From Bosea vestrisii (GTDB lineage Bacteria > Pseudomonadota > Alphaproteobacteria > Rhizobiales > Beijerinckiaceae): a DNA stretch of 64,000 nucleotides. Shown here piece by piece: positions 45,188-53,950 of this stretch (positions are counted from its first letter, which is position 1; every line of letters begins with the position of its first letter). The stretch is taken from positions 248,001 to 312,000 of the forward strand of contig NZ_CP126307.1 in the NCBI RefSeq assembly GCF_030144325.1, written 5' to 3'. Under the pieces are notes generated by a model. The model did no database searches, was not told the origin of the DNA, and saw only the letters and a list, made by a program, of their open reading frames with translations. The position numbers were made by a program, and so were the translations under genes.

Positions 45188-45925
45188 ATGAGCGAAAACG
45201 CGCGCCCGATCCTGGAGCTCAGGGCCATCGACACCTTCTACGGCCCGGTGCAGGCCCATTTCGGCCTGTCGCTCCAGGTCGGCAGGGGCGAGATCGTCTG
45301 CCTGCTCGGCGGCAATGCCAGCGGCAAGTCGACGACGATGAAGGTCATCCTCGGGCTGGTGAAGCCGGCGGCCGGCGACGTGCTGATCGACGGCGTCTCG
45401 ACGCTCAAGCTGAAGACGCCGCAGATCGTGCGGCTCGGCGTCGGTACCGTGCCCGAGGCGAGACGTCTCTTCGGCGCGATGAGCGTGCGCGAGAACCTGC
45501 TGATGGGTGCCTTCACCCGCGACGACAAGGCCGCGATCGCGGCCGATCTCGACCGGGTGCTGGCGCTGTTCCCGCGCGTCGCGCAGCGGCTTTCGCAGCA
45601 GGCCGGCACGCTGTCCGGCGGCGAGCAGCAGATGGTCGCGATGGCACGGGCCCTGATGGGCCGGCCGCGCATCGTCATCATGGACGAGCCGACCATGGGT
45701 CTGTCGCCGCTCTGGGTCGACCGTGTGCTCACGCTGATCCGCGAGATCAACGGCCAGGGCGTCAGCATCTTCATGGTCGAGCAGAATGCCAGCCTCGCGC
45801 TCCAGATCGCCCATCGCGGCTATGTGCTGCAGACAGGGCGGATCGTGCTCGAAGGCAGGGCCGCGGACCTTCTGGTCGATGCCAGGATCAGGGACGCCTA
45901 TCTCGGCGGCGCGGAGGCAGCATGA
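45188..45925 (+). CDS. LIV-type ABC transporter ATP-binding protein (LivF-like)
   Basis: A 245-aa ATPase with Walker A GGNASGKST (Ala-Ser in place of the usual Gly-Ala, still within the GxxxxGK[ST] consensus), signature LSGGEQQMVAMARAL, Walker B IVIMDEPTMGLSP and the LivF region VGTVPEARRLFGAMSVRENL. Its stop overlaps the next start (ATGA at 45922). Completes a full importer: binding protein, fused permease and two ATPases. Confidence 0.9.
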   Translation: MSENARPILELRAIDTFYGPVQAHFGLSLQVGRGEIVCLLGGNASGKSTTMKVILGLVKPAAGDVLIDGVSTLKLKTPQIVRLGVGTVPEARRLFGAMSVRENLLMGAFTRDDKAAIAADLDRVLALFPRVAQRLSQQAGTLSGGEQQMVAMARALMGRPRIVIMDEPTMGLSPLWVDRVLTLIREINGQGVSIFMVEQNASLALQIAHRGYVLQTGRIVLEGRAADLLVDARIRDAYLGGAEAA

Positions 45926-46656
45926 GCAAGCAGGATTTCCGGATCGACCACGCGGTCATCGTCACCAACAATCTCGACGCGGCGATCGCCGACTGGCGCG
46001 CCCGTGGCTTCACGGTCGAGCCGGGCGGCACGCATCCGCGCGGCAGCGTCAACGCGCTGATCTCCTTTGCCGACGGCGCCTATATCGAGATCATCGCCTT
46101 TCCCGTGCCGCAGCCGGACTTCTTCTGGTGGCGGGTGCTGCAGGGCGATGGTCCGGGCCCGATCGACCTCGCGCTGCTGCCCGGGGATCTCGACGCCGTG
46201 CTGTCGCAGGCCGGGGCCGCGGGACTGGGCTACGGCCCGCCGCAGGATGGCGGCCGCAAGCGCCCCGATGGCGAGACGCTGGTCTGGCGCACGGCACGGC
46301 CCGAGGCGACCGACCTGCCGTTCTTCTGCTCCGACGTCACCCCGCGCGACCTGCGCGTTCCCGCGGCGCCGCAGCACTCGAATGGCGCCACCGGGATCTC
46401 CGGCATCAGCATCGCCGTCGGCGACCTCGATGCCTCGGCACGGCGCTGGCAGGCGCTGACCGGCGCGGAGACGATCATCGCCGGCATCTTGCCCGGCCTC
46501 GATGCCGCCGCGGCCTTTCTCGACCTCGGGACGACGCGGATCACCCTGCTCGCGCCGGAGCGAATCGGCCACGGAAAGGTTGCGGAGCATCTGCGCCGGC
46601 GCAGCGAGGGGCCTTTCGCCCTGTCCTTTGCCGGCGTCGAGACAGCTGAGATTTGA
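45922..46656 (+). CDS. VOC-superfamily (glyoxalase-like domain) protein
   Basis: A 244-aa protein of the Glyoxalase_3-like type with two betaalphabetabetabeta halves. The N-terminal half begins IDHAVIVTNNLDAAIADWRA and has GAYIEIIAFP with a candidate metal Glu; the C-terminal half begins ISGISIAVGDLDASARRWQA. Members are often annotated as unknown dioxygenase or isomerase-like proteins. Translationally coupled to the transporter ATPase and 13 bases before a luciferase-like monooxygenase, so it likely acts on the same imported compound. Confidence 0.75.
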   Translation: MSKQDFRIDHAVIVTNNLDAAIADWRARGFTVEPGGTHPRGSVNALISFADGAYIEIIAFPVPQPDFFWWRVLQGDGPGPIDLALLPGDLDAVLSQAGAAGLGYGPPQDGGRKRPDGETLVWRTARPEATDLPFFCSDVTPRDLRVPAAPQHSNGATGISGISIAVGDLDASARRWQALTGAETIIAGILPGLDAAAAFLDLGTTRITLLAPERIGHGKVAEHLRRRSEGPFALSFAGVETAEI

Positions 46657-46669
46657 AGGATACCGGCCC

Positions 46670-47731
46670 ATGAGCGCAAAACGCCTCGGCTTCTTCACCC
46701 GTCTGCTCGATGACGCGCCCGCCGGCGAGCGCTATCGGCTGGCGGCGGAGCAGATCGTCCACGCCGAGCGCCACGGTTTCGACAGCGCCTGGGTCGCCCA
46801 GCACCATTTCCACCGCGACGAGGGCGGCTTGCCCTCGCCCTTGCCGTTCCTGGCCTATGTCGCGGCGCGGACGAGCCGGATCAGGCTCGGCACCGGCATT
46901 ATCATCCTGCCGATGGAGGACCCGGTCCGGACCGCCGAGGACACGGTGGTGGTCGACCTTCTGTCCGGCGGCCGGATCGAGGTCGGCCTCGGTACCGGCG
47001 CCACGCCCGAGACCTTCCTCGCCTTCGGTCTCGACAAGGATGAGCGCACCGAGATCTTCGCGCGCAATCTCGACAGGCTGCTCGCAGCCTGGAAGGGCGA
47101 TGCCCTCGGCCATGACAAAAACCGGCTCTATCCCGAGGCGGGAACCCTGGCGGACAGGGTCTGGCATGCGACCTTCTCGGTTGCCGGCGCCGAGCGGATC
47201 GGCCGGGCCGGCGCCGGGCTGATGCTGTCGCGCACCCAGCCGCGCAGCCGTGACAAGCCGAACGCGACGCTACCGGAAATCCAGCACCCGATCGTCGATG
47301 CGTATCTTGCCAACCTGCCAGCAGGGGTCGCGCCGCGCATCATGGCCTCGCGCTCGCTCTTCGTCGCCGACAGTCGCGCCGAGGCGCTGAAGCTGGCCGA
47401 GATCGGCCTCAACCGCGTGCTCGACCGCTTTGTCGCCAGCGGCCACGTCATTCCCGACCGCAGCCTGCCGGCGCTGATCAGGACGCTCGACACCCATGTC
47501 GGCGCGGCCGACGACGTGGTCGCCTCGCTGGCGGCCGACAGCGTGCTGCCGCGCGTCACCGACATCGTCTTCCAGGTCCACTCGGTCGACCCACCGCATC
47601 CGGCGATCCTGCGCTCGATCGAGCTCACCGCAGCCGAGGTCGCGCCGGCGCTCGGCTGGCGCTTGCCGCCGCGAAAGGCGGAATCGCAATTGTCCCGGCA
47701 GCGTGCGGACGCCGCCGCCCTTCAACCCTGA
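46670..47731 (+). CDS. LLM-class flavin-dependent monooxygenase (KPN_01858-type)
   Basis: A 353-aa luciferase-like monooxygenase. N-terminus LGFFTRLLDDAPAGERYRLA then FDSAWVAQHHFHRDEGGLPS, with RIRLGTGIIILPMEDPVRTA and the LSGGRIEVGLGTGATPETF flavin-binding stretch. I associate this shape with the putative FMN-dependent monooxygenase group that co-occurs with the Avi_7169/Avi_7170 CMD proteins found just downstream; substrate unknown. Start ATG 46670; upstream open frame is shadow of the VOC gene. Confidence 0.82.
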   Translation: MSAKRLGFFTRLLDDAPAGERYRLAAEQIVHAERHGFDSAWVAQHHFHRDEGGLPSPLPFLAYVAARTSRIRLGTGIIILPMEDPVRTAEDTVVVDLLSGGRIEVGLGTGATPETFLAFGLDKDERTEIFARNLDRLLAAWKGDALGHDKNRLYPEAGTLADRVWHATFSVAGAERIGRAGAGLMLSRTQPRSRDKPNATLPEIQHPIVDAYLANLPAGVAPRIMASRSLFVADSRAEALKLAEIGLNRVLDRFVASGHVIPDRSLPALIRTLDTHVGAADDVVASLAADSVLPRVTDIVFQVHSVDPPHPAILRSIELTAAEVAPALGWRLPPRKAESQLSRQRADAAALQP

Positions 47732-47739
47732 GGCTTGTC

Positions 47740-48342
47740 ATGACCGATCACGCAACACCGGATATCCTCGACCGTCTCGCCGGGGTCAGCGCCGGCTCCG
47801 CGCTCGACGTCGTCCGGCACGAGCGGCCGGAGACGCGCCGCAACGTCCAGGCGAGCTACGATGCTCTCTTCGAGATCCGTGACGAGGCGGAGATCACGGC
47901 GACCGAGCGCTATGCGGTCGCAGCTTTCGTCGCGCTGCTGCACGATGCCGACGGTCCGGCCGCAAACCACTATCTGCAGTTGCTCGAACAACGGCCCGAG
48001 GGCGTCGGCCTCGTTAAAGTGTTGCGCAGCCAGGCAAAAAAAGCTGCGACCGCGGGCCCTTACGGCGCCTATCCGAGCGGGCCGCTCTCGCGCGAGAACC
48101 TCGCCGGGCCGACCTTCCGCACCGAGCCGTCGGATCGTGCAGTGCTGGGCGAGCGCCTCTCGGCTGCGCTCGACCATGTCCACCTGCTGGTCTTCCACCT
48201 GCGGGATGCGCAAGGATCGCATCTCGCGCTCCTGCAGCAAGCCGGCTGGAGCACGCCCGCGATCGTCACCCTGTCGCAGATCGTCGCCTTCCTCGCCTTC
48301 CAGATACGCGCCGCGCATGGCCTGCGCGTTCTCGGTTCCTGA
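47740..48342 (+). CDS. CMD domain protein, Avi_7170 type
   Basis: A 200-aa carboxymuconolactone-decarboxylase-like helical protein without a CxxC pair. It begins ILDRLAGVSAGSALDVVRHE and includes ITATERYAVAAFVALLHDAD, resembling the CMD family named for Avi_7170. It lies 8 bases after the monooxygenase and 25 before its AhpD-type partner, the order usually seen for this pair. No catalytic residues are evident; a non-redox or partner role is possible. Confidence 0.78.
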   Translation: MTDHATPDILDRLAGVSAGSALDVVRHERPETRRNVQASYDALFEIRDEAEITATERYAVAAFVALLHDADGPAANHYLQLLEQRPEGVGLVKVLRSQAKKAATAGPYGAYPSGPLSRENLAGPTFRTEPSDRAVLGERLSAALDHVHLLVFHLRDAQGSHLALLQQAGWSTPAIVTLSQIVAFLAFQIRAAHGLRVLGS

Positions 48343-48367
48343 TGCCATTCGACAACGGAGCGACCTG

Positions 48368-48967
48368 ATGACCGCTACGACGCTCGACCATCCGAAGGCG
48401 GCGATCCCGGCCGCCTTCACCCAGGACGAACTCGGCTGGAACGCCTGGCTCGACCCCGTTCCCGAAGAGGCCCTGACCGAACGCCAGAAGGAAGGGCTGG
48501 TCGACATCGCCCGCGCCAAGAGCCCGTATTTCCGGCTGCTCGCGCATGATCCGGACATCCTTCGCGCCCGGACGCTGGCCGACAAGGACATCTTCTACAA
48601 CACCCGCTCGGGCCTGCCGCGTGCCGAGCGCGAGCTTGCGGCGGCGGCGGTCTCGCGCAGCAATGGTTGCATCTATTGCGCCTCGGTTCATGCCCGCTTT
48701 GCGACGACGCACTCGAAGCGCCGCGACGATGTCCAGCGCTTGCTCGACGAAGGTGTCGGCGTCGACATCGACCCGCTCTGGAACGCGGTGATCGAGGCTT
48801 CCGTGGCGCTGACGGCGACGCCGATCGCATTTGGCGCGGAGCATGTCGCCAAGCTGCGGAGACTTGGCCTCGACGATCTCTCCATCGCCGACCTGATCCA
48901 TGCGGCCTCGTTCTTCAACTGGGCCAACCGGCTGATGCTCTCCCTCGGCGAGCCGGAAACCCGCTGA
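48368..48967 (+). CDS. Alkylhydroperoxidase (AhpD-type) domain protein, Avi_7169 type
   Basis: A 199-aa AhpD/CMD-fold protein with the peroxidase motif NGCIYCASVHAR: Cys101, Cys104 and His108 in the CxxCxxxH pattern. The following helices (IEASVALTATPIAFGAEHVA, LSIADLIHAASFFNWANRLM) match the Avi_7169-type peroxidase-related family. It likely protects against or uses peroxide formed by the two flanking flavin monooxygenases. ATG 48368. Confidence 0.82.
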   Translation: MTATTLDHPKAAIPAAFTQDELGWNAWLDPVPEEALTERQKEGLVDIARAKSPYFRLLAHDPDILRARTLADKDIFYNTRSGLPRAERELAAAAVSRSNGCIYCASVHARFATTHSKRRDDVQRLLDEGVGVDIDPLWNAVIEASVALTATPIAFGAEHVAKLRRLGLDDLSIADLIHAASFFNWANRLMLSLGEPETR

Positions 48968-48990
48968 CCATCTGATTGTGAAACGACGAT

Positions 48991-50061
48991 ATGAGCCTTG
49001 AATCCGAATATCTCTGGTACATTCCAAATGTCGTCGAGCCCGGCCATCGCGGTGACGCCGCGGTCGAGGGCCATAACAGCCTTGAGACGCTGACCAGCCA
49101 GGCAAAGGCGCTGGAAGAGCATGGCTGGAAGGGTGCGTTGATCGGGACCGGCTGGGGCCGCCCCGACACCTTCACCGTCGCAGCCTCGCTCGCCGCCCGC
49201 ACCACCACCTTCGAGCCGCTGATCGCGATCCGCCCGGGCTATTGGCGGCCGGCGAATTTCGCCTCAGCCGCAGCCACGCTCGACCACCTGACCGGCGGCC
49301 GCGTGCGCATCAACATCGTCTCAGGCAAGGACAATCTCGCCGCCTATGGCGACAGCGAGGGCGACCAGGCGCATCGCTATGGCCGCACCAGGGAGTTCAT
49401 GCGGCTCGTGCGTAAGCTCTGGACTGAAGAGAATGTCGCGTTCGCCGGCGAGCATTTTCGCGTCGATGGATCGACCGTCGTGCCGCGTATCGAGGTCCGG
49501 GGTGAGCGCCGGCATCCGAAACTGTACTTTGGCGGCGCTTCCGAGGCGGCGGAGCGGGTGGCTGCGACCGAGGCCGATGTCCAGCTCTTCTGGGGCGAAC
49601 CGCTCGATGGCGTCCGCGAACGGATCGAGCGGCTGAAGGCGCTGAGCCGCGATCTCGATCGCGACCTGCCGCCGCTCGAATTCGGGCTTCGGATCACGAC
49701 CTTCATCCGCGACACCACCGAGCAGGCCTGGGCTGAAGCCGAGGCCAAGGTCGCCGAGATGGCCAAGGGCAAGGGCGCCGGCTGGAACGACCGTCAGCGC
49801 ACCACTGCCGTGGGACAGCAGCGCCTGCTCGACTTGCACGCGCAGGGCGAGGTGCTCGACGACAACCTCTACACCACGCCCGGCAAGTTCGGCGGAGGCG
49901 GGGCCGGCACCACCTGGCTGGTCGGCTCGGCCGAGGACGTCACCCGCTCGCTGCGCAAATACCGCGACCTCGGCATCAGCCAGTTTGTCCTCTCCGACAC
50001 ACCCTACCTGCCCGAGATCAGGCGGCAGGGCGACCAGCTGCTGCCCTTGCTGCGCAACTGA
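48991..50061 (+). CDS. LLM-class FMN-dependent monooxygenase, SsuD/alkanesulfonate-type
   Basis: A 356-aa reduced-flavin monooxygenase close in pattern to SsuD: TSQAKALEEHGWKGALIGTG, FEPLIAIRPGYWRPANFASA, LTGGRVRINIVSGKDNLAAY and YFGGASEAAERVAATEADV. SsuD enzymes release sulfite from alkanesulfonates, but SsuD-like proteins also act on other C-S or C-N bonds. Last gene of the operon that starts at 41262; a hairpin follows at 50072. No NAD(P)H:FMN reductase is in the cluster, so reduced flavin must come from elsewhere. Confidence 0.85.
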   Translation: MSLESEYLWYIPNVVEPGHRGDAAVEGHNSLETLTSQAKALEEHGWKGALIGTGWGRPDTFTVAASLAARTTTFEPLIAIRPGYWRPANFASAAATLDHLTGGRVRINIVSGKDNLAAYGDSEGDQAHRYGRTREFMRLVRKLWTEENVAFAGEHFRVDGSTVVPRIEVRGERRHPKLYFGGASEAAERVAATEADVQLFWGEPLDGVRERIERLKALSRDLDRDLPPLEFGLRITTFIRDTTEQAWAEAEAKVAEMAKGKGAGWNDRQRTTAVGQQRLLDLHAQGEVLDDNLYTTPGKFGGGGAGTTWLVGSAEDVTRSLRKYRDLGISQFVLSDTPYLPEIRRQGDQLLPLLRN

Positions 50062-50071
50062 GACCGTGTAG

Positions 50072-50093
50072 GCGGCGCCTTTTTCGGCGCCGC
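50072..50093 (+). terminator. Operon-end hairpin
   Basis: GCGGCGCC (50072-50079) and GGCGCCGC (50086-50093) with a TTTTTC loop, 11 bases after the last monooxygenase stop. No T-tract follows, but position and strong stem fit a terminator. Confidence 0.5.
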
Positions 50094-50507
50094 TCGATGG
50101 CCCGTCAGGAGCCGGTGGCGGGCACGGATGTCGCCCCGCTCCATTCATGGGCTTGAAGCGCTTCGCAGCCCTAAGGGAGCTGGGCGGGATCAGATACGTG
50201 CTTCGGCCAAGTTCGCTGACGAGCACCAGAGGGGCGGGGACGATGCGGCTCTGCATGGTCGCATGCCCGCTGCAATCCAGAAGGTCGCCGTCATTATCGC
50301 CCACAGAAGCTAGGAGAGGGAGTGCTTTCTTAAGGCGCCCCCACCGCGCCTCCGAAGTGGCTCATTTAATGGGGCATCTTCTGGCGGAAGGGGTGGGACA
50401 GGGTCCGCCATCCGCCACGCTTTTGATTTTGCTAAGTAATTTGACGTCTCAGACTGTTGCCGGTGTAGCAGTTGGGTGTGGCAATCGCAAGCGCCAGATT
50501 GCCTTTC
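50094..50507. other. Gene-free stretch at the left edge of the accessory island
   Basis: I see no convincing gene, tRNA or attachment site in these ~410 bases. Base composition becomes less GC-rich from about 50400 onward, where the small accessory genes begin. The chromosome/island boundary probably lies in this stretch. Confidence 0.4.
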
Positions 50508-51290
50508 CTATGCCCCGAATATGTCCTTCAAGACTGCCCGAATGGCTGCGGTCGCCGCTGGGATGCCGATTTCTTTACCTAGTTGAACAAGCCGCTCTCC
50601 CCACCGCTTCAACTTAGCGTCGTCGGGCTGTGTCTTAGATGCCTCGTCTCTCAAAACATCGGCGACATCCTTGTAGGCATCCTTGTCCTGCTCAGCCAGT
50701 GCGCTGAACTCATCCGAGCGCAGCGCGGCGTCCAGTGCCTCGACCAGCATGTGATGCTGCTTCGTAAAAGCTGATTGAGAAAACGTGCCGAACCCCACCT
50801 GTTGTACGGCACCGGGGCTATGAGCTTGATTGAGCGCGATGCTAACGACGGGGTCCTTCTTCATTTTGCTGCTTCCCATCATACCGTGCGCGAAGTCATC
50901 TAGGAGCTGCGAGCGTAGCTCTTGAAGCAGGGTTTCAATACGTGCGACCTCACCAGCAACTGAATGCTCGGGCATGCCTAACCTCATACTCGCATCGCGG
51001 ATATGCTGCATGATCAGACCGGAAGTCCGCTCTGCGTAAAAACCGAGGACGTTTGCCGGCTCTCCTTCATTCCGCTCTGTGAGGTTGTAGACAAATTGAG
51101 CAGCTTCCCGGAACTGTTCGCCAAATACCCGTAGTGTCTCCTGCCGGAACGACATCAAGGTATTTCCGCTACCCAGCATGCCTGCTGCGGAAGCCTTGCG
51201 CATCACGCCGTCAATTGCCGCTCTCACAAGTTCCGCAGTTTCGTACGTCCGGCGATTGACAGTGCGGCTCAGATACTCGCCGTCGTGCAT
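50508..51290 (-). CDS. Hypothetical protein, mostly alpha-helical
   Basis: A 260-aa protein without a family I recognise. It is rich in predicted helices with few Cys. Its C-terminal segment (DAKLKRWGERLVQLGKEIGI, PAATAAIRAVLKDIFGA) resembles tails seen on other accessory hypothetical proteins. ATG 51290 has GCGGAGAACGCTT upstream and is preferred to the TTG five codons earlier. A role in phage defence or as prophage cargo is possible but unsupported. Confidence 0.6.
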   Translation of the reverse strand: MHDGEYLSRTVNRRTYETAELVRAAIDGVMRKASAAGMLGSGNTLMSFRQETLRVFGEQFREAAQFVYNLTERNEGEPANVLGFYAERTSGLIMQHIRDASMRLGMPEHSVAGEVARIETLLQELRSQLLDDFAHGMMGSSKMKKDPVVSIALNQAHSPGAVQQVGFGTFSQSAFTKQHHMLVEALDAALRSDEFSALAEQDKDAYKDVADVLRDEASKTQPDDAKLKRWGERLVQLGKEIGIPAATAAIRAVLKDIFGA

Positions 51291-51404
51291 AAGCGTTCTC
51301 CGCAAACTGGAGTAAACGACAGGTTAGCCGAACTTGCTCGCCTTCTATAGCTGTCCCTGAGCGCCCTTGGACACCCATATGACGGAGAGCCAAACTGCCG
51401 CAGC

Positions 51405-52130
51405 TCATCGACTACCGTTGGCCCGAAAGGCCGCTATCGCTCCCGGACTCACGTCACTTGGGTAGCAGAGCGGCGCTCGGCCCCCCGCCCGCGAATGGGC
51501 GCTTCGGGCACCGCATCGCCTCCCGGCTCTGTCCGTATTCTCAGGGCAGCGGCAGTTTCCAGAGTAGGAAGCGACATCGAGAGCAATGAGCCTCGCGATG
51601 ATCGCTGCATCTGTCAGCACGTCGATCTTGGGAGGCGGCTTTGGTGTCGGCTTCTCTTCCACCTCGTCGCCGGGTGAGGGGCGCTTCGTCGTGAGCCGCC
51701 GCGTGCTCATCCATCCCTCAACGGCGCTGACCGGGTGGCGGACCTCAACCCATCCTTCACGCCTCGCCAGTTCCCCGACCTCCATCCCTGTCGGTAGCCT
51801 GTCCAATATCTTCGCCTTGCCGTCAGGGGCCGCGCGGAGAGGCACTTCCTTTCCGGCGACATAGAGGCTCCGTTTGATGGGCCGCTGAGTGGCTTCAGTT
51901 TTCGGGACGAAGCGATCTGTGAGCGGCTCAGAGAAGAGGCTTCGGGCTGATGCAGGAGGAGGGGTGCTCGGCGTAGTCGCAGCCGGTCTTACAGGCAATT
52001 CATGGGTGACAGCCGTAGGAGTTTGTCGAGCTGCCTGCGAGACAGGCGCAGGCGATTTCGTCTCCCCGCACTTCGCGAGGGCGAACACGCACGCTCCGAT
52101 GACTAGCCACCCGCCTAGTTTCCGCCCCAT
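51405..52130 (-). CDS. SH3 domain-containing (SH3b) secreted or membrane-anchored protein
   Basis: A 241-aa protein. An N-terminal hydrophobic segment (GGWLVIGACVFALAKCG) could be a signal anchor or lipoprotein signal, though the lipobox is poor. A Pro/Thr-rich linker follows, then a bacterial SH3 domain (LYVAGKEVPLRAAPDGKAKI, LPTGMEVGELARREGWVEVR, VEGWMSTRRL). The C-terminal motif SGNCRCPENTDRAGRRCGAR with CYPSDVS is a recurrent cysteine-rich tail in Hyphomicrobiales. Probably binds the cell wall. Confidence 0.75.
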   Translation of the reverse strand: MGRKLGGWLVIGACVFALAKCGETKSPAPVSQAARQTPTAVTHELPVRPAATTPSTPPPASARSLFSEPLTDRFVPKTEATQRPIKRSLYVAGKEVPLRAAPDGKAKILDRLPTGMEVGELARREGWVEVRHPVSAVEGWMSTRRLTTKRPSPGDEVEEKPTPKPPPKIDVLTDAAIIARLIALDVASYSGNCRCPENTDRAGRRCGARSAHSRAGGRAPLCYPSDVSPGAIAAFRANGSR

Positions 52131-52181
52131 CGCCCGTTCTCGGACTCCTTGGACGGACGCTAGGTCATCGTCTGAGCAACC

Positions 52182-52391
52182 TCAAGTTGGTCGGTGCGCC
52201 GTGCTGGTTGAGACCTTCCGGGCATCTGCGTCCGCTTGGATAGTAGCCTCGGTTAGGCACATGTCGAGGAAGTAGGCGAGCCCCGCGTAGCCTCCTGCCT
52301 TCGCGGCTTCCCGGAGGTTGGCTATGGGGTGGATGAAATCCTCGGCGGTGTAGGCGGGCGAAATGCGGGCAGGGGAGTGACTCTTTTCCAT
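52182..52391 (-). CDS. Small hypothetical protein
   Basis: A 69-aa ORF starting MEKSHSPARISPAYTAEDFI with a central helix LREAAKAGGYAGLAYFLDMC. Start ATG 52391 is preferred to the longer frame (52526) because a purine-rich stretch precedes it. No family recognised. It is 51 bases from the SH3 gene on the same strand. Confidence 0.45.
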   Translation of the reverse strand: MEKSHSPARISPAYTAEDFIHPIANLREAAKAGGYAGLAYFLDMCLTEATIQADADARKVSTSTAHRPT

Positions 52392-52634
52392 GCCTTGCCT
52401 CATCCAGCGACCGGGAACCTTCAGGAGCCCTACGGTAGCCTGAAGCGGCGAGCGGGTCTGTAGGGGGACCTGTAGCGAGTATGGCATGTTTGAAGGAGGA
52501 GGGAGCTCATTCTTCAACTTCCGCAATGGGTGGAAAGCTGACGTTGCTTACTTCCGTGAAATGCCATGGTAGGCTTCCGCATCTACGCCCAGCGCATAGC
52601 GCAGCTTGGCGTTTCTCGAAGGAGCGCGGGAGCA

Positions 52635-52865
52635 ATGATGGAGGTTTTACTCCTCCTTGCCTTGGCGATTGTAGGTTTCTCGTTTCTCATTTGGGTGCCT
52701 GCGCTGTTCTTGGGGCCTAGAGGCAAGAGTCGTCACACGTTTGCGCTGATCATTGCGTTGAGTATCCCATTCGCAAGCTTCGCGTATGCGATGAATGGGC
52801 ATAACGGTGTTGGCTTTGTCGCTCTCGTGGCAAGTCTATTATTAATAGTGAACTTCCCTAAGTAG
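52635..52865 (+). CDS. Small membrane protein
   Basis: A 76-aa protein with three hydrophobic segments (MMEVLLLLALAIVGFSFLIW; FALIIALSIPFASFAYAM; GFVALVASLLLIVNF). ATG 52635 follows GGAGCGCGGGAGCA. The open frame extends to 52566 but without membrane character. Function unknown. Confidence 0.5.
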   Translation: MMEVLLLLALAIVGFSFLIWVPALFLGPRGKSRHTFALIIALSIPFASFAYAMNGHNGVGFVALVASLLLIVNFPK

Positions 52866-52925
52866 TGTCCGCATTTATCAGGCGCCATCTCGCTATCGTC
52901 CGCAACGGGTCGGAAGCGGCATTGC

Positions 52926-53273
52926 TCAGCGTCTCGTGCGGTGCCGCTGCGCGGCATGCTCACGGCGCTTTATTTCGTCCACAACGTCCTTGATCTCACA
53001 ATCTAGGACGAAAAGGTCACCCAAAGAGCGACCGTTCAAACCGTTCCAAGAGCCTCCATAAGCTAGGCCCATAATCCGATAGCAGATGCGGGCGTGCAAA
53101 GGGCCTCTGCCAAAGGGCATCGCGAGCCCGCTCTTGTAAAGCCAACGGTTTGCCCGGTCGCCTGCGTGCGATGCGAGCCATTCCCGGTAGGTGAGGCACT
53201 TCTCGAAATGAGAAGCGAGTTCATCATTCTGGAGTTTCGCGAGGTCGCCGCGCAGATTGATGCCAAGTCTCAA
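52926..53273 (-). CDS. Hypothetical protein
   Basis: A 115-aa, basic, Trp/Tyr-containing protein (ASHFEKCLTYREWLASHAGD; GGSWNGLNGRSLGDLFVLDC). No family recognised. The start is TTG 53273, supported by GGAGAGCCGC directly upstream. Confidence 0.45.
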   Translation of the reverse strand: MRLGINLRGDLAKLQNDELASHFEKCLTYREWLASHAGDRANRWLYKSGLAMPFGRGPLHARICYRIMGLAYGGSWNGLNGRSLGDLFVLDCEIKDVVDEIKRREHAAQRHRTRR

Positions 53274-53386
53274 GCGGCTCTCCGCTGCTCAGGCTGAAAA
53301 TCCTAGATTGCAGCTACGCGCATCTCAGATGATCGCCTAACGCATGCCGCGCCGCTAGTGTCTGTAAGGGATCGGAAGCAGTCACG

Positions 53387-53590
53387 CTACCCGAACTTCC
53401 TCACGCTCCATAGCTGTCCCTTCACGTATCCCTTGGACACCTTCCGATTGCTGTCCTGGGCAAGCACCTTCAGGTCATGTAGCAGGGCACTTATCGCGTC
53501 CCTCGGGTTGCCCTTGAACTCGTACAGGACCGCGTCAATCTCCGCTTCGGTGGTCTCCTCAACCGCCGCTGCCGGCTCCTCTCCTGCCAT
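53387..53590 (-). CDS. Small hypothetical protein
   Basis: A 67-aa ORF starting MAGEEPAAAVEETTEAEIDA and containing NPRDAISALLHDLKVLAQDS. ATG 53590 has AGGAGTCAAGCG upstream. The pattern of an acidic N-terminus and a helical middle is seen in many short accessory genes; function unknown. Confidence 0.45.
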   Translation of the reverse strand: MAGEEPAAAVEETTEAEIDAVLYEFKGNPRDAISALLHDLKVLAQDSNRKVSKGYVKGQLWSVRKFG

Positions 53591-53644
53591 CGCTTGACTC
53601 CTGCTTGCGATCTGGTGTTCTAGGTATGTTCTCATATCGGAGAG

Positions 53645-53902
53645 ATGGCAATGGGAAGCGTGACCTATTTCGTGGCGTTACCGTTTGGCCGAGATGAAGA
53701 CGGCAATCTCTGCGCGGGGGAAGCCGTAGAGGCTCAATCAGAGCTAATCGCGAGGAGCCGAGCGGCCCGACTCGCCACCGCGCATGAGGGAGCGGTTGCG
53801 TTCTCCCGAACGGGCGATCCGGACTTGGGCGACTTTGAAGCGGCGGTCATTCTCGTCCAGTATGGGGAAGTACCGGCTGACGTTGCCGCCTATGTGTGGT
53901 GA
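53645..53902 (+). CDS. Small hypothetical protein
   Basis: An 85-aa ORF (TYFVALPFGRDEDGNLCAGE, ARLATAHEGAVAFSRTGDPD, VILVQYGEVPADVA). Its beta-alpha pattern resembles short orphan proteins of Hyphomicrobiales. ATG 53645 or 53651. It diverges from the small gene at 53590. Confidence 0.5.
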   Translation: MAMGSVTYFVALPFGRDEDGNLCAGEAVEAQSELIARSRAARLATAHEGAVAFSRTGDPDLGDFEAAVILVQYGEVPADVAAYVW

Positions 53903-53950
53903 CCGACTTGGTAAGGACGATAGCCCGCGTCGAAAGCCGACGCTCGACGG

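Noticed and set aside
50094..50507. tRNA or attachment site at the island edge
   Set aside because: No cloverleaf, no anticodon arm and no repeated att-like sequence could be found by eye.
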